A stretch of DNA of 64,000 nt from Rhodocyclaceae bacterium (GCA_020248265.1 JADCHX010000023.1:1-64000); one strand, 5' to 3'; shown: positions 51,301-62,627, counted from the stretch's first letter. Notes: generated by a model not told the origin, from the letters alone. Made by a program: numbers and translations.

Positions 51301-54300
51301 ATGGCGGCGTTCTTCATCGAACGGCCAGTCTTCGCATGGGTGATCTCGCTGTTCATCCTGGTGATCGGCGTGGTGTCGATCACCCAGCTGCCGGTGGCGC
51401 AGTACCCGACGGTCGCGCCGCCATCGATCATCGTATCGGTGACCTACCCGGGTGCGTCGGCACAGACGCTCGAGGACAGCGTGATCAGCGTAATCGAGCG
51501 CGAGATGAACGGCTCACCCGGTCTGATCTACATCGAATCGGTCGCGCAGGCCGACGGCACCGGTTCGATCACCCTGAGCTTCCAGCCTGGCACCAACCCC
51601 GACCTGGCGCAGGTCGATGTGCAGAACCGCCTGAGCCGCGCGTCGCCCAGGCTGCCCATCGCGGTGACGCAGCAGGGCGTACGTGTCGACAAGGCGCGCT
51701 CCAACTTCCTGCTGTTCACGATGCTCTCGTCGGAAAACCCGGCCTTCGACCCGATCGCACTCGGCGACTATGCCTCGCGCAACGTGCTGCCCGAGCTCCA
51801 GCGCGTGCCCGGCGTGGGACAGGCGCAGCTGTTCGGCACCGAGCGCGCGATGCGCATCTGGATCGACCCGGCGAAACTGGTCGGCTATCGGCTGTCCTCG
51901 TTCGACGTGACGGCGGCGATCGCCGCACAGAATGCACAGGTCGCCTCCGGCACCATCGGCGCTCTGCCGAACGTACCCGGCCAGGGCATGTTCTCGACGG
52001 TCGTGGTGAGGGGGCAGCTGGCCACGCCGGAGGAGTTCGGAAACATCGTGCTCCGTTCGGCGACCGACGGCGGCCTGGTGCGGTTGAAGGATGTCGCCCG
52101 GATCGAACTGGGCGCGCAGTCCTACAGCCCGCAGGCCCGGTTGAACGGACAGCCATCGACCGGCATCGGCGTGCAGCTCTCGCCCACAGGCAACGCACTG
52201 GCCACGGCGAAGGCGATCAAGGTCCGCCTGGACGAGCTGTCCCGCTATTTCCCGCCTGGCGTGAAGGCAAGCATCCCCTACGACAGTTCGACGTTCGTGG
52301 AGATCTCGATCCGGCAGGTCGCGATGACCCTGCTGGAGGCCGTGGTGCTGGTGTTCCTGGTGATGTTCCTGTTCCTGCAGAACATCCGCTACACGATAAT
52401 CCCGACGCTGGTGGTACCGATCGCGCTGATGGGCACCTTCGCCGCGCTGCTCGCGATGGGGTTCTCGATCAACGTGCTCACCATGTTCGGCATGGTGCTG
52501 GTGATCGGCATCGTGGTCGACGATGCGATCGTGGTGGTGGAGAACGTCGAGCGCATCATGACCACCGAGGGGCTGTCCCCGGTCGAGGCGACGCGCAAGG
52601 CGATGTCGCAGATCTCAGGGGCCATCATCGGCGTGACCGTGGTGCTGGTCTCGGTATTCGTGCCGCTGGCCTTCTTCAGCGGGGCGATCGGCAACATCTA
52701 CCGCCAGTTCTCGGCAGTGATGGTCACCGCCATCCTGTTCTCGGCCTTCCTCGCGCTGTCCTTCACCCCGGCCCTGTGCGCAACCCTGCTCAAGCCCGTC
52801 GAGGCCGGGCACCACCATGCGAAACGCGGCTTCTTCGGCTGGTTCAACCGCGGCTTCACGCGTACCGCGAAGGGCTACGAGGGCGTGGTCGCCGCCCTGC
52901 TGCGCCGCACGCTGCGCTACCTGTTCATCTACGCCGCCATCGTCGCGGCGGTGGTCGTGATGGTCAACCGCATGCCGACCTCGTTCCTGCCCAACGAGGA
53001 CCAGGGAAACATCCTCGTCAACGTGCAGTTGCCCCCGGGCGCGACGGTCACCCGTACGCGCGAGGTGATGGCCGCGGTCGAGCAGTACATGCTCGCGCAG
53101 ACCACCGAGGTGAAGAGCATCGTCAGCGTGCTCGGCTTCAGCTTTGCGGGCACCGGCCAGAACGCCGCCCTGGGCTTCGTCACGCTCAATGACTGGGACG
53201 AGCGCCGCGGCGCAGCCCACACCGCACAGGCGCTTGCCGGGCGCGCCTTCGGCGGACTCGCCACGATCCGTGATGCCTTCATCTTCCCCGTGAGTCCGCC
53301 GCCGATCCCGGAACTCGGGCGCGCGACCGGTTTCGCGATGCGGCTGCAGGACCGCGGCGGCAACGGCCGCGAGGCACTGCTCGCCGCACGCGCACAGCTG
53401 CTCGGGATGGCCGCGAAGAGCCCGCTGCTCCGGGCGGTGCGCCCCGAAGGGCTGGAGGATGCCTCGCAACTGCAGCTGGACATCGACCGGGACAAGGCGA
53501 GCGCGCTGGGCGTCGCCTTTGCATCGATCAACAATGCGCTGTCGACCGCGCTCGGGTCGTCCTATGTGAACGACTTCCCGAACGCCGGACGCCTGCAGCG
53601 CGTGGTGGTGCAGGCCGATGCGCCCGCGCGCATGCAGGCAGACGACCTGCTGCGCATCAACGTGCTGAACGCCGCGGGGCAGCCGGTACCGCTGTCCGCC
53701 TTCGCGGTACCGCGCTGGATCAGCGGGCCGATGCAGACCGTCCGCTACAACGGCTATCCGGCGGTGCGCATCTCGGGCGAACCCGCCGCCGGCCAGAGCA
53801 CCGGCGCAGCGCTGGCCGAAATGGAGCGTCTCGCCGCGCAGCTGCCCCCGGGCTTCGCTTTCGAGTGGACAGGGCAGTCGCGCGAGGAGAAACTGTCCGG
53901 GGCGACCGCCAACATCCTGTTCCTGTTCTCGCTGCTGGCGGTGTTCCTGTGCCTCGCTGCGCTGTACGAGAGCTGGACGATCCCGCTGGCGGTGATCCTG
54001 GTGGTGCCGCTGGGCGTGCTCGGCGTCGTGCTGGCCGCGCAATTGCGGGGGCTCGAGAACGACGTGTACTTCAAGGTGGGCCTGATCACGATCATCGGCC
54101 TGTCGGCGAAGAATGCCGTGCTGATCATCGAGTTCGCGAAGGACCTGCATGCGCAGGGCCGCGACGTGGTCGATGCCGTGCTGGAGGCCGCGCACCTGCG
54201 ATTCCGTCCGATCCTGATGACCTCGCTCGCGTTCATCCTCGGCGTGCTGCCGCTGGTAGTGGCGAGCGGCGCGGGTTCGGCCAGCCAGCGCGCGATCGGC

Positions 54301-54474
54301 ACCGGCGTGATGGGTGGCATGATCAGCGCCACCGTGCTCGCGGTGTTCTTCGTGCCGCTGTTCTATGTCGTGGTCATGCGTCTGTTCAGTCGGCGTCCGC
54401 AGCACGCGACTGCCACGACGCCTGCGCCGACGCCGGCGTCGACCTCGGCGTCCCCGCAAGAAAGCCTGCGATGA
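51301..54474 (+). CDS. RND multidrug efflux pump, inner-membrane subunit (HAE1/AcrB type)
   Basis: A 1057-residue proton-driven pump with twelve membrane helices and two large periplasmic domains. The proton-relay residues are all present: D407 and D408 in GIVVDDAIVVVENVER and K937 in GLSAKNAVLIIEFAK. The length and the motif FFIERPVFAWVISLFI match AcrB, MexB and AmeB homologues. It works as a trimer with the adaptor and outer-membrane proteins encoded on either side to expel hydrophobic compounds such as drugs and solvents. The stop overlaps the next start (ATGA). Confidence 0.96.
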   Translation: MAAFFIERPVFAWVISLFILVIGVVSITQLPVAQYPTVAPPSIIVSVTYPGASAQTLEDSVISVIEREMNGSPGLIYIESVAQADGTGSITLSFQPGTNPDLAQVDVQNRLSRASPRLPIAVTQQGVRVDKARSNFLLFTMLSSENPAFDPIALGDYASRNVLPELQRVPGVGQAQLFGTERAMRIWIDPAKLVGYRLSSFDVTAAIAAQNAQVASGTIGALPNVPGQGMFSTVVVRGQLATPEEFGNIVLRSATDGGLVRLKDVARIELGAQSYSPQARLNGQPSTGIGVQLSPTGNALATAKAIKVRLDELSRYFPPGVKASIPYDSSTFVEISIRQVAMTLLEAVVLVFLVMFLFLQNIRYTIIPTLVVPIALMGTFAALLAMGFSINVLTMFGMVLVIGIVVDDAIVVVENVERIMTTEGLSPVEATRKAMSQISGAIIGVTVVLVSVFVPLAFFSGAIGNIYRQFSAVMVTAILFSAFLALSFTPALCATLLKPVEAGHHHAKRGFFGWFNRGFTRTAKGYEGVVAALLRRTLRYLFIYAAIVAAVVVMVNRMPTSFLPNEDQGNILVNVQLPPGATVTRTREVMAAVEQYMLAQTTEVKSIVSVLGFSFAGTGQNAALGFVTLNDWDERRGAAHTAQALAGRAFGGLATIRDAFIFPVSPPPIPELGRATGFAMRLQDRGGNGREALLAARAQLLGMAAKSPLLRAVRPEGLEDASQLQLDIDRDKASALGVAFASINNALSTALGSSYVNDFPNAGRLQRVVVQADAPARMQADDLLRINVLNAAGQPVPLSAFAVPRWISGPMQTVRYNGYPAVRISGEPAAGQSTGAALAEMERLAAQLPPGFAFEWTGQSREEKLSGATANILFLFSLLAVFLCLAALYESWTIPLAVILVVPLGVLGVVLAAQLRGLENDVYFKVGLITIIGLSAKNAVLIIEFAKDLHAQGRDVVDAVLEAAHLRFRPILMTSLAFILGVLPLVVASGAGSASQRAIGTGVMGGMISATVLAVFFVPLFYVVVMRLFSRRPQHATATTPAPTPASTSASPQESLR

Positions 54475-55934
54475 CCCGGCCGCCATACCATGCCCCTGCC
54501 GTGCGATGGCGGCACCGCCATCGCAGGCGCGCCGCCATCGCACGCGTGGCGGTTTCGGCAGCTGCCGTGCTCGCGGGCATTGCACTGGCCGGTTGCGCGT
54601 CGATGGCCCCGCGCAGCGAGCGTCCACTGGCGCCAGTGGCCAGCGCTTTCCCGGGCGCTCCGGCCGGCGAGGGTACGCCTGCCAGCGAGATCGAGTGGCA
54701 GCGCTTCTTCGCGGACGAGCGTCTGCGCGAACTGATCCGCCTCGCGCTCGAGAACAATCGGGACCTGCGCATCGCCGTGCTCAACATCGAGCAGGCGCGC
54801 GCTGCATTCGATGTACGGCGCGCAGATCGACTGCCGACCGTGGGCGCCGGCATCGGCGGCTCGCGCCAGTCCAAAGGCGATGGCGGCATCAACAGCTTTT
54901 ATTCTGCGGGGCTCCAGGTCACCGGCTACGAGCTCGACCTGTTCGGTCGCGTACGCAGCCTCTCCGATGCCGCGCTCGCGCAGTACCTTGCCACCGAAGA
55001 GGCACGCAAGGCCGTACAGATCAGCCTGGTCGCCTCGGTCGCCACCCTCTACCTTTCTATCCAGGGTGACGAGGAACTCCTGCGCGTGACCCGCCAGACC
55101 CTCGATACGCGCGAGGAGTCCTACCGCCTCACCCGGCTGCGCTTCGACAATGGGGTGAGCTCGATGCTAGAGGTACGACAAGCCGAGACCCTGCTCGAAT
55201 CGGCCCGCGCCGCGCTCGCGCAGTTCACCCGCCAGCGCGCGCTCGACCAGAACGCACTGGTGCTGCTGGTCGGCCAGCCCCTGCCGCCCGGACTGCCGTC
55301 GCAGGCGGCTCTGGCAGCGGATGTCACCCGTACGTTCGGAATACCCGACCTCCCGGCCGGCATCCCGTCCGAAGTGCTCGCACGCAGGCCCGACGTGAGG
55401 CAGGCCGAGCAGCTTCTGCGCGCCGCGGATGCGAACATCGGCGCTGCGCGCGCAGCCTTCTTTCCGCGCATCACGCTGACTGGCAGCCTGGGCATGGCGA
55501 GCAGCCAGTTGAGCGGACTGTTCTCGTCCGGGCTCGCCTGGAGCTTCGCACCGCAGCTGCTGCAGCCGATCTTCGACGCCGGCCGGAACCGGGCCAACCA
55601 GCAGGTCGCGGAAGCGAGCCAGCGCATTGCGCTCGCCCAGTATGAACGCACCGTGCAGGTCGCATTCCGGGAGGTGGCCGATGCACTGGCCGGGCGCGAG
55701 ACCTTCGCCGAGCAGTTGCGCGCCCAGCAGGCGCAGGTGCGCGCCGAACAGGACCGCTTCACCCTCGCCGAGCTCGGCTTCCGCAACGGCGTGCGCAGCT
55801 ACCTCGAACTGCTCGACGCCCAGCGCTCGCTGTTCACCGCCCAGCAGACCGAGGTGTCGCTGCGCACGCAGTACGCACAGAACCTGGTGACGCTCTACCG
55901 GGTGCTGGGCGGGGGCTGGTCCCCTGAGCCGTGA
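54471..55934 (+). CDS. Outer-membrane efflux lipoprotein (NodT/OprM type)
   Basis: A 487-residue trimeric channel subunit. The signal peptide has an unusually arginine/histidine-rich n-region (RWRHRHRRR) and a lipobox LAGC with lipidated C42. Family marks are ELDLFGRVRSLSDAAL, the duplicated helical repeats (EEARKAVQISLVASVA; ARPDVRQAEQLLRAADANIGAARAAFFP) and the C-terminal RSYLELLDAQRSLF. It completes the tripartite pump. Codons 11-24 contain three copies of an 11-base inverted repeat that could form a strong mRNA hairpin. It ends one base before the convergent Bug receptor stop. Confidence 0.95.
   Translation: MTRPPYHAPAVRWRHRHRRRAAIARVAVSAAAVLAGIALAGCASMAPRSERPLAPVASAFPGAPAGEGTPASEIEWQRFFADERLRELIRLALENNRDLRIAVLNIEQARAAFDVRRADRLPTVGAGIGGSRQSKGDGGINSFYSAGLQVTGYELDLFGRVRSLSDAALAQYLATEEARKAVQISLVASVATLYLSIQGDEELLRVTRQTLDTREESYRLTRLRFDNGVSSMLEVRQAETLLESARAALAQFTRQRALDQNALVLLVGQPLPPGLPSQAALAADVTRTFGIPDLPAGIPSEVLARRPDVRQAEQLLRAADANIGAARAAFFPRITLTGSLGMASSQLSGLFSSGLAWSFAPQLLQPIFDAGRNRANQQVAEASQRIALAQYERTVQVAFREVADALAGRETFAEQLRAQQAQVRAEQDRFTLAELGFRNGVRSYLELLDAQRSLFTAQQTEVSLRTQYAQNLVTLYRVLGGGWSPEP
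54502..54542. repeat. 11-bp inverted repeat in the 5' coding region of the channel gene
   Basis: TGCGATGGCGG is followed after two bases by its exact complement CCGCCATCGCA, and a second copy of CCGCCATCGCA follows seven bases later. Either right arm could pair with the left arm, only 31 bases after the start codon. Confidence 0.8.
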
Positions 55935-55935
55935 C

Positions 55936-56958
55936 CTAGTCGACCTGCGCCTTTGCCTGTTGCACGACCTTGCGCCACTGCGCGAGCTCGGACTTGATGT
56001 AGGCCCCGAACTCCTCCGGCGTGCTGCCCACCGGGTCGGCACCGTCGCGGGCGAGCCGCTCGCGCAGGTCGGGTGCGGCCAGCGACTTCACCACCGCCTC
56101 GCGCAGCGCACCGGTGACGGCGCGTGGCGTTCGCGCCGGGGCGACGAGCCCGGCCCAAGAGCTGGTTGCAAAGCCCGGCACACCGGCCTCGGCGACCGTC
56201 GGCACGTCGGGTAGCGCACCCGAGCGCTTCGCGGTAGTCACGGCAGGACCGATCAGCTTGCCCGACTTGATGAAGCCGATCGCTCCCGGCAGCGTTGCGA
56301 AGATGAGCTGCGCCTCGTTGGCCAGCACGGCGGCGGTAGCCGGTGCCCCGCCCTTGTACGGCACGTGGGTCATCTCGACCTTCGCCAGCATCTTGAAAAG
56401 CTCGCCCGACAGGTGGCCCGGCGAGCCGTTGCCGGAAGACGAGAAGTTCAACGTGCCGGGCTTCTGTCGCGCCAGCGCCAGCAGGTCGGCCACCGTCTTC
56501 ACGCCGAGGGAGGGATTCACCGCGAGGATCAGCGGGTAGGACGCCACGAGGCTGACCGGGGCGTAGTCACCGATGGGGTCGTAGGGGACGCTGCGATAGA
56601 GCGCGGGATTGATGGCGTGGCTGCTGACCGTCGCCATCAGCAGCGTGTATCCATCCGGGTTGCCGCGCGCGGCGAGTTCGGCCGCGACGTTGCCGGCAGC
56701 GCCGGCGCGGTTGTCCACCACCACCTGCACGCCGAGCTGTTCGCCCAGCTTGTTGCCGACGCTGCGCGCCAGCAGGTCGGTGGACCCGCCTGGCGGGAAA
56801 CCCACCAGCAGGCGGATTGCCTTGCCCGGTTGCGGAAACGGCTGCGCGAGGGCGGCGTCCGGGCCAAGCATCGCGATCGCCGCAGCGGCGACCGGAAGGG
56901 CGGCGACGGAACGCGTCGCCGAACGCAGGAAACGGTGGACGCGGTTCAGGCTGGTCAT
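55936..56958 (-). CDS. Bug-family (TctC-like) receptor linked to phosphonoacetate hydrolase
   Basis: A 340-residue receptor. The signal peptide ends DAALAQ and the mature part begins PFPQPGKAIRLLVGFPPGG, with a GKAI in place of the usual RPI/RPV. Other segments are PGGSTDLLARSV, VDNRAGAAGN, PIGDYAPVS, the SSSGNG turn and HVPYKGGAPA. It follows the phosphonoacetate hydrolase gene by 47 bp on the same strand, so they are probably co-transcribed and the receptor may bind phosphonoacetate or a related phosphono-carboxylate (inference from context only). Confidence 0.92.
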   Translation of the reverse strand: MTSLNRVHRFLRSATRSVAALPVAAAAIAMLGPDAALAQPFPQPGKAIRLLVGFPPGGSTDLLARSVGNKLGEQLGVQVVVDNRAGAAGNVAAELAARGNPDGYTLLMATVSSHAINPALYRSVPYDPIGDYAPVSLVASYPLILAVNPSLGVKTVADLLALARQKPGTLNFSSSGNGSPGHLSGELFKMLAKVEMTHVPYKGGAPATAAVLANEAQLIFATLPGAIGFIKSGKLIGPAVTTAKRSGALPDVPTVAEAGVPGFATSSWAGLVAPARTPRAVTGALREAVVKSLAAPDLRERLARDGADPVGSTPEEFGAYIKSELAQWRKVVQQAKAQVD

Positions 56959-57005
56959 GGATTCCTCATCGCGCCACGCCCGGCTGTGCGGACGGCTGGG
57001 CGCTG

Positions 57006-58250
<1,245 letters not shown>

Positions 58251-58281
58251 TTATGGGGTCGTAGCATGACGTTCTCGTGAC

Positions 58282-59769
58282 TCATGACAGGATGTCACGC
58301 GAGACGAGCCAGTCGCGCCCGTCGCCGAGCAAGGCCTCCGCCTCTGCCGGACCCGACGTGCCGGCGGCATAGTTGGGGAATGCTGCACTCTGGCGGCCGC
58401 GCGCAGCCGTGATCGCGTCGACCCAGCGCCAGCTCGCCTCGACGAAGTCCCAACGCGTAAACAGCGTCTGGTCACCGACCAGGAATTCGTGCAGCAGGAT
58501 CTCATAGGCTTCGGCGGTGTTGAGCCCGTAGACGCAGTGATGGCAATGCTCCATCACTGCGGTCTCCAGGCGCAGCCCCTCGCCCGGCGCCTTCACCGTG
58601 AACTCGACCGAGATGCCCTCGTTCGGCTGGATACGTATCGAGATCACGTTCGGACCGGGCTCGCCTTCGACCGCACGATCTGCGCGGAACAGGGTGCCAG
58701 GCTGTGCACGCAGCACGATGTTGGCCTCGGCCAGCTTCTTTCCCATCCGCTTGCCGGTGCGCAGGAAGAACGGGACGCCCTGCCAGCGCGGGTTGTCGAT
58801 GCAGGCGCGCACCGCCACGAAGGTCTCGGTGGGCGAGGATGGATCGATGCCCGGCTCTTCCCGATACCCCGGCACCGGCCTGCCGCCAACCTCTCCCGGG
58901 CCGAACTGCCCGAGCACGACGTCGCCGTCGGACGGCGGTACCAGTTGGCGCACCACCTCGACCATCGCATCGCGCACGCTGTCGGCATCGAGCGCCTCCG
59001 GCGCCTCCATCGCCGCCAGTGCCAGCACCTGCATCAGGTGGTTCTGCAGCATGTCGCGCACCGCGCCGGCCTTCTCGTAGTAGCCGGCGCGCCCCTCGAC
59101 ACCGAGCGTCTCGGCGATCGTCACCTGCACATGGTCGATGAACGCGCTGTTCCAGATCTGGCCGAACAGCGGGTTTGCGAAACGCATCACCATCAGGTTG
59201 CGTACCAGCTCCTTGCCCAGGTAATGGTCGATCCGGTAGATCGACGACTCGTCGAAGTGACGCGTGACCTTCGCATTGAGCTCGCGAGCGGACGCGAGGT
59301 CATGGCCGAACGGCTTCTCGAAGCACAGCCGGCGCCAGCCATCGTCATGGAAGAAGCCGCCTTTCACGAGCAGTGCGGCCGTCGGCTCGAACGCATCGGC
59401 GGGCAGCGCGAAATAGACCGCCCGCGCGGCACCCGCGCCCCGTTCGCGGGCCAGGTCGTCCACGGCAGTGACGAAGGCGGGCAACGTGGCTTCCGTATGG
59501 TCGAACACGATGCAGCGAACCGACGCGGCGAACGCACGCAGCCCGTCTGCATCGCCCCCGGCTTCGTCGATATGCAGCGAAGCCAGCAGCGCTGCATCGG
59601 ACATCGGGCGGCGCGATACGCCGACGACAGGAGTAGCCGGGTGCAGGAAGCCGCGGCGATGCAACGCATGCAGCGCGGGGAAGATCTTGCGCTTAGCGAG
59701 GTCGCCGGTGGCACCGAACACGATGATCACGCAGGGTTCGCACACGTTGCCGTCGGCAGGCGCAGTCAT
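58282..59769 (-). CDS. zwf: Glucose-6-phosphate 1-dehydrogenase
   Basis: A 495-residue enzyme that oxidises glucose-6-phosphate to 6-phosphogluconolactone, making NADPH. The cofactor loop is GATGDLAKRK (residues 19-28), the substrate-binding EKPFGHD is at 151-157 and the catalytic histidine is in RIDHYLGKE (179-187). It is the third gene of the minus-strand gnd-pgl-zwf operon and overlaps pgl by four bases (ATGA). Length is normal. Confidence 0.97.
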   Translation of the reverse strand: MTAPADGNVCEPCVIIVFGATGDLAKRKIFPALHALHRRGFLHPATPVVGVSRRPMSDAALLASLHIDEAGGDADGLRAFAASVRCIVFDHTEATLPAFVTAVDDLARERGAGAARAVYFALPADAFEPTAALLVKGGFFHDDGWRRLCFEKPFGHDLASARELNAKVTRHFDESSIYRIDHYLGKELVRNLMVMRFANPLFGQIWNSAFIDHVQVTIAETLGVEGRAGYYEKAGAVRDMLQNHLMQVLALAAMEAPEALDADSVRDAMVEVVRQLVPPSDGDVVLGQFGPGEVGGRPVPGYREEPGIDPSSPTETFVAVRACIDNPRWQGVPFFLRTGKRMGKKLAEANIVLRAQPGTLFRADRAVEGEPGPNVISIRIQPNEGISVEFTVKAPGEGLRLETAVMEHCHHCVYGLNTAEAYEILLHEFLVGDQTLFTRWDFVEASWRWVDAITAARGRQSAAFPNYAAGTSGPAEAEALLGDGRDWLVSRDILS

Positions 59770-60512
59770 CTCTCATCCAGGTCAGTGAAGGCCACCCACT
59801 CTGGCAGCGCGCGGACGAGGCAGGCGGGAATGCAGCGCATATCCAGCCCGCACGCGGCGGCCGGGGTTCCGGCTAGGGCCGTGCCGCAGGCAACGAACCC
59901 TGCAAGCGCGTCGCGCTTCGATTCCCCGGTGAAGACCAGTGCCGCCGCGCGCGACCGCAACAGCAGACTGCGCGATGCGGTCACGCGCGACGCGGGTGGC
60001 TTCGGCGAATCGTCGAAGCGGAAGTAACCGTCCGACCGGTCCTCGATCGACCGGTGGCCGGGGAACAGCGCCGCGACATGACCGTCTTCCCCAGCGCTCA
60101 GCAGCACCGCGTCGAAGCGCCCGCCCAGCGCCTGAAGCTCGCTGTTGCACGCATCCACCGCCGCGGCTTGCGCTTCGATGGACGGGCAGTCCGGGAAGTG
60201 GAATGCATGCACGTTCGATGCGCGCATCCGCCCGTCGGAGACGAGCGGCGCCACGAACACTTGACGCAGCTGGCGCAGGTTGCTCTGCGCATCGCCTGCC
60301 GGCACCACGCGTTCATCGACCAGGAACAGATGCACCCGCTCCCACGGCACGTCTGCGCGCGTGCTCAGTGCGGCGAGGATGCCATCCACGCTGCGTCCGC
60401 CGCATGCAGCGAACAGGACAGGGCCTGCGTCGGACCTGAGCCGGTACGCGAGCCAGGTTGCACAGGCCCGGTCCAGCGCCGCCCGCTCCGGCAGCCGGAC
60501 CAGCAGGCCCAT
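59766..60512 (-). CDS. pgl: 6-phosphogluconolactonase (DevB/SOL type)
   Basis: A 248-residue enzyme that hydrolyses the lactone made by Zwf. Family segments are the sugar-isomerase-like ACGGRSVDGILAAL (phosphate loop), VHLFLVDERVVP and DAVLLSAGEDGHVAALFPGH, including the catalytic histidine of GEDGHVAALFP. The ATG overlaps the gnd stop by one base and its stop overlaps the zwf start by four, so all three genes are coupled. Confidence 0.94.
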   Translation of the reverse strand: MGLLVRLPERAALDRACATWLAYRLRSDAGPVLFAACGGRSVDGILAALSTRADVPWERVHLFLVDERVVPAGDAQSNLRQLRQVFVAPLVSDGRMRASNVHAFHFPDCPSIEAQAAAVDACNSELQALGGRFDAVLLSAGEDGHVAALFPGHRSIEDRSDGYFRFDDSPKPPASRVTASRSLLLRSRAAALVFTGESKRDALAGFVACGTALAGTPAAACGLDMRCIPACLVRALPEWVAFTDLDER

Positions 60513-61429
60513 CAGTCGGTCCCGGCCGGCTTCACCGCATGGCCGCCGAACTCCCGGCGCATCGCGGACAGCAGGCGCAGGGCGAGCGAGTTCGGATCGC
60601 GCGACTGGTAGCGTGCGTGCAGCGCATAGGTGTTGGCGACGAAGGGCACCCCGTGCTCCATCGCCTCGATCGCCGCCCAGCGCCCCTCGCCGCTGTCGGC
60701 CACGTACGGCGCGACACCGGACAGGTCGCCGTCGCGCGCCAGCGCATTCGCCGTCATCTGCATCAGGAACGAGCTGACGATCGTGCCGTGGTTCCAGATA
60801 CCGGCGATGCGCGCGAGATCGAGTTCCTTCACCGAACCATTCTGGAGCAGGTCGAAGCCCTCGGCGATCGCCTGCATCATTCCGTACTCGATCGCGTTGT
60901 GCACCATCTTCACGTAGTGCCCGGACGACGGGTCGTCGCCGACCCGCGCGTGTCCCTGCTCGAGACCGAGCGCCTCGAACAGCGGCAGGCAATGCTCGTA
61001 CGCCGCCGCATCGCCACCGATCATCATCGGATAGCCCCTGTCGGCCGCGACGATGCCGCCACTGACGCCCACGCCGAGCAACCGGATGCCGCGCGCGGCG
61101 CATTCGGCCGCGCGGCGCGAGGTGTCGCGGTGGTTCGAATTCGCGCCATCGATCAGGATGTCGCCTGCGCCGAGCTGTTCGCGCACCTGCCGGTAGATCT
61201 CCTCGGTGACATCGCCCGCCGGCAGCATCAGCCAGATCACGCGCGGGGTGCCGGACAGCAGCGAGACCAGCTGCGCCGGCGAGCCGGCTGCGCGGGCACC
61301 GAGTGCGACGAGTGCCGCCATCGACGGCTCCGCACGATCGTGGACGACAACGCGGATCGCCGGCTTCGCCAGCAGGCGCGTCACCATGTTGCCGCCCATG
61401 CGGCCCAGTCCGATGAATCCGAGTTCCAT
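60512..61429 (-). CDS. gnd: 6-phosphogluconate dehydrogenase, short (GndA/YqeC) type
   Basis: A 305-residue decarboxylating dehydrogenase of the short form found in Gram-positives and many beta-proteobacteria, about two thirds of the length of the E. coli enzyme. The cofactor loop is GLGRMGGNM (residues 6-14); DGANSNHRDTSRR and GVSGGIVAADRGYPMMIGG are the substrate segments; the catalytic lysine is in GHYVKMVHNAIEYGMMQ. First gene of the operon, with GGGAGG seven bases before the ATG. It yields ribulose-5-phosphate and NAD(P)H. No Entner-Doudoroff edd/eda genes are adjacent. Confidence 0.94.
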   Translation of the reverse strand: MELGFIGLGRMGGNMVTRLLAKPAIRVVVHDRAEPSMAALVALGARAAGSPAQLVSLLSGTPRVIWLMLPAGDVTEEIYRQVREQLGAGDILIDGANSNHRDTSRRAAECAARGIRLLGVGVSGGIVAADRGYPMMIGGDAAAYEHCLPLFEALGLEQGHARVGDDPSSGHYVKMVHNAIEYGMMQAIAEGFDLLQNGSVKELDLARIAGIWNHGTIVSSFLMQMTANALARDGDLSGVAPYVADSGEGRWAAIEAMEHGVPFVANTYALHARYQSRDPNSLALRLLSAMRREFGGHAVKPAGTD

Positions 61430-61579
61430 GCGGGTGCCTCCCTCCAGACAGTGTAACCGGCGGCTGCCGCCAGCCCTCGCGATACGCCTGCTGCGCACGG
61501 CGCGCCGCACCCGGTGGCTGCTGCGGCAGTGTACGATTCCTGTCGATCCCGTATAGAAAGCATACCCGGAGGAGCAACG

Positions 61580-62590
61580 ATGGACGCCCTGCCCACGCAT
61601 CACCCCCACGACCGCAGTGGCCGCCGACGGTGCGCGGCGCTCCTCGCGGGCGCCGCTGCGCTGGCCTGCGGCGCATCGCAGGTCCATGCACAGAAGTTTC
61701 CGGCCAAGCCGATCCGCATGATCGTCGGCTATGCACCCGGCGGCGGCACCGACATCATGGGCCGGCTGATCGCCCAGGAGATCTCGACCGCACTGGCCCA
61801 GCCTGTGGTGGTCGAGAACCGGCCCGGCGCGGCACAGAACGTCGCGGCCGAATTCGTCGCACGACAGCCAGCCGACGGCTACACGCTGTTCATGAGCTCC
61901 GCCGCGCACGGTATCAACGTCAGCCTGTACACGAAGATCAGCTACGACCCGGTCAAGGACTTCGCGCCGATCGCGGTGTTCGCGACCAGCCCGAACCTGC
62001 TGCTGGTGCATCCATCGTTCCCGGCGAAGTCGGTGAAGGAATTCATCTCGGTCGCGCGCAAGAACCCGGGCAGGCTCAACTATTCGTCCTCCGGCGTCGG
62101 CAGCTCGCAGCACCTGTCCGGCGAGATGCTCAAGGTGATGATCGGCGTCGACATGACGCACATCCCGTACAAAGGCAGCGCGCCGTCGCTCGCCGGGCTG
62201 GCGAGCGGCGAAGTCGACTTCGCGTTCAACAACATTCCCTCGGCGCAGCCGCTGATGGCGCCAGGGCGAATCCGTGCCCTGGGCATCACCAGCGCAAGGC
62301 GTTCGCCGCTGCTGCCGAACCTGCCGACGATGGTCGAAGGCGGCATACCGGGATTCATCACCGAGACCTGGTACGGCCTGCTGGCTCCGGCCGGCACGCC
62401 GCGAGACGTGGTCACCCTGCTCAACGACGTCGCGGTGAAGGCAGTGCAGAAGCCCGATGTGCGCGACCGTCTGGCACAGATGGGCGCAGACCCGATCGCC
62501 GAGCCGCCGGAGTTCTTCGCAAAGTACCTTGCCGCCGAGATTGCCCGCTGGGCCAGGGTGATCCGGGAATCGAAGGCCAAGGCAGAATGA
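61580..62590 (+). CDS. Bug-family (TctC-like) periplasmic solute receptor
   Basis: A 336-residue receptor, divergent from gnd over 150 bp. The n-region is histidine- and arginine-rich (HHPHDRSGRRRCAALL), and the signal peptide ends ASQVHAQ; the mature part begins KFPAKPIRMIVGYAPGG. Family segments are PGGGTDIMGRLI, VENRPGAAQN, PVKDFAPIA, the SSSGVG turn and HIPYKGSAPSLAGL. GGAGGAG is placed before the ATG. It lies 37 bp upstream of the dienelactone hydrolase and may supply its substrate. Confidence 0.93.
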   Translation: MDALPTHHPHDRSGRRRCAALLAGAAALACGASQVHAQKFPAKPIRMIVGYAPGGGTDIMGRLIAQEISTALAQPVVVENRPGAAQNVAAEFVARQPADGYTLFMSSAAHGINVSLYTKISYDPVKDFAPIAVFATSPNLLLVHPSFPAKSVKEFISVARKNPGRLNYSSSGVGSSQHLSGEMLKVMIGVDMTHIPYKGSAPSLAGLASGEVDFAFNNIPSAQPLMAPGRIRALGITSARRSPLLPNLPTMVEGGIPGFITETWYGLLAPAGTPRDVVTLLNDVAVKAVQKPDVRDRLAQMGADPIAEPPEFFAKYLAAEIARWARVIRESKAKAE

Positions 62591-62627
62591 CGGTTCAGCC
62601 TTACCCGACCAACTCCGAGGAATGCAT

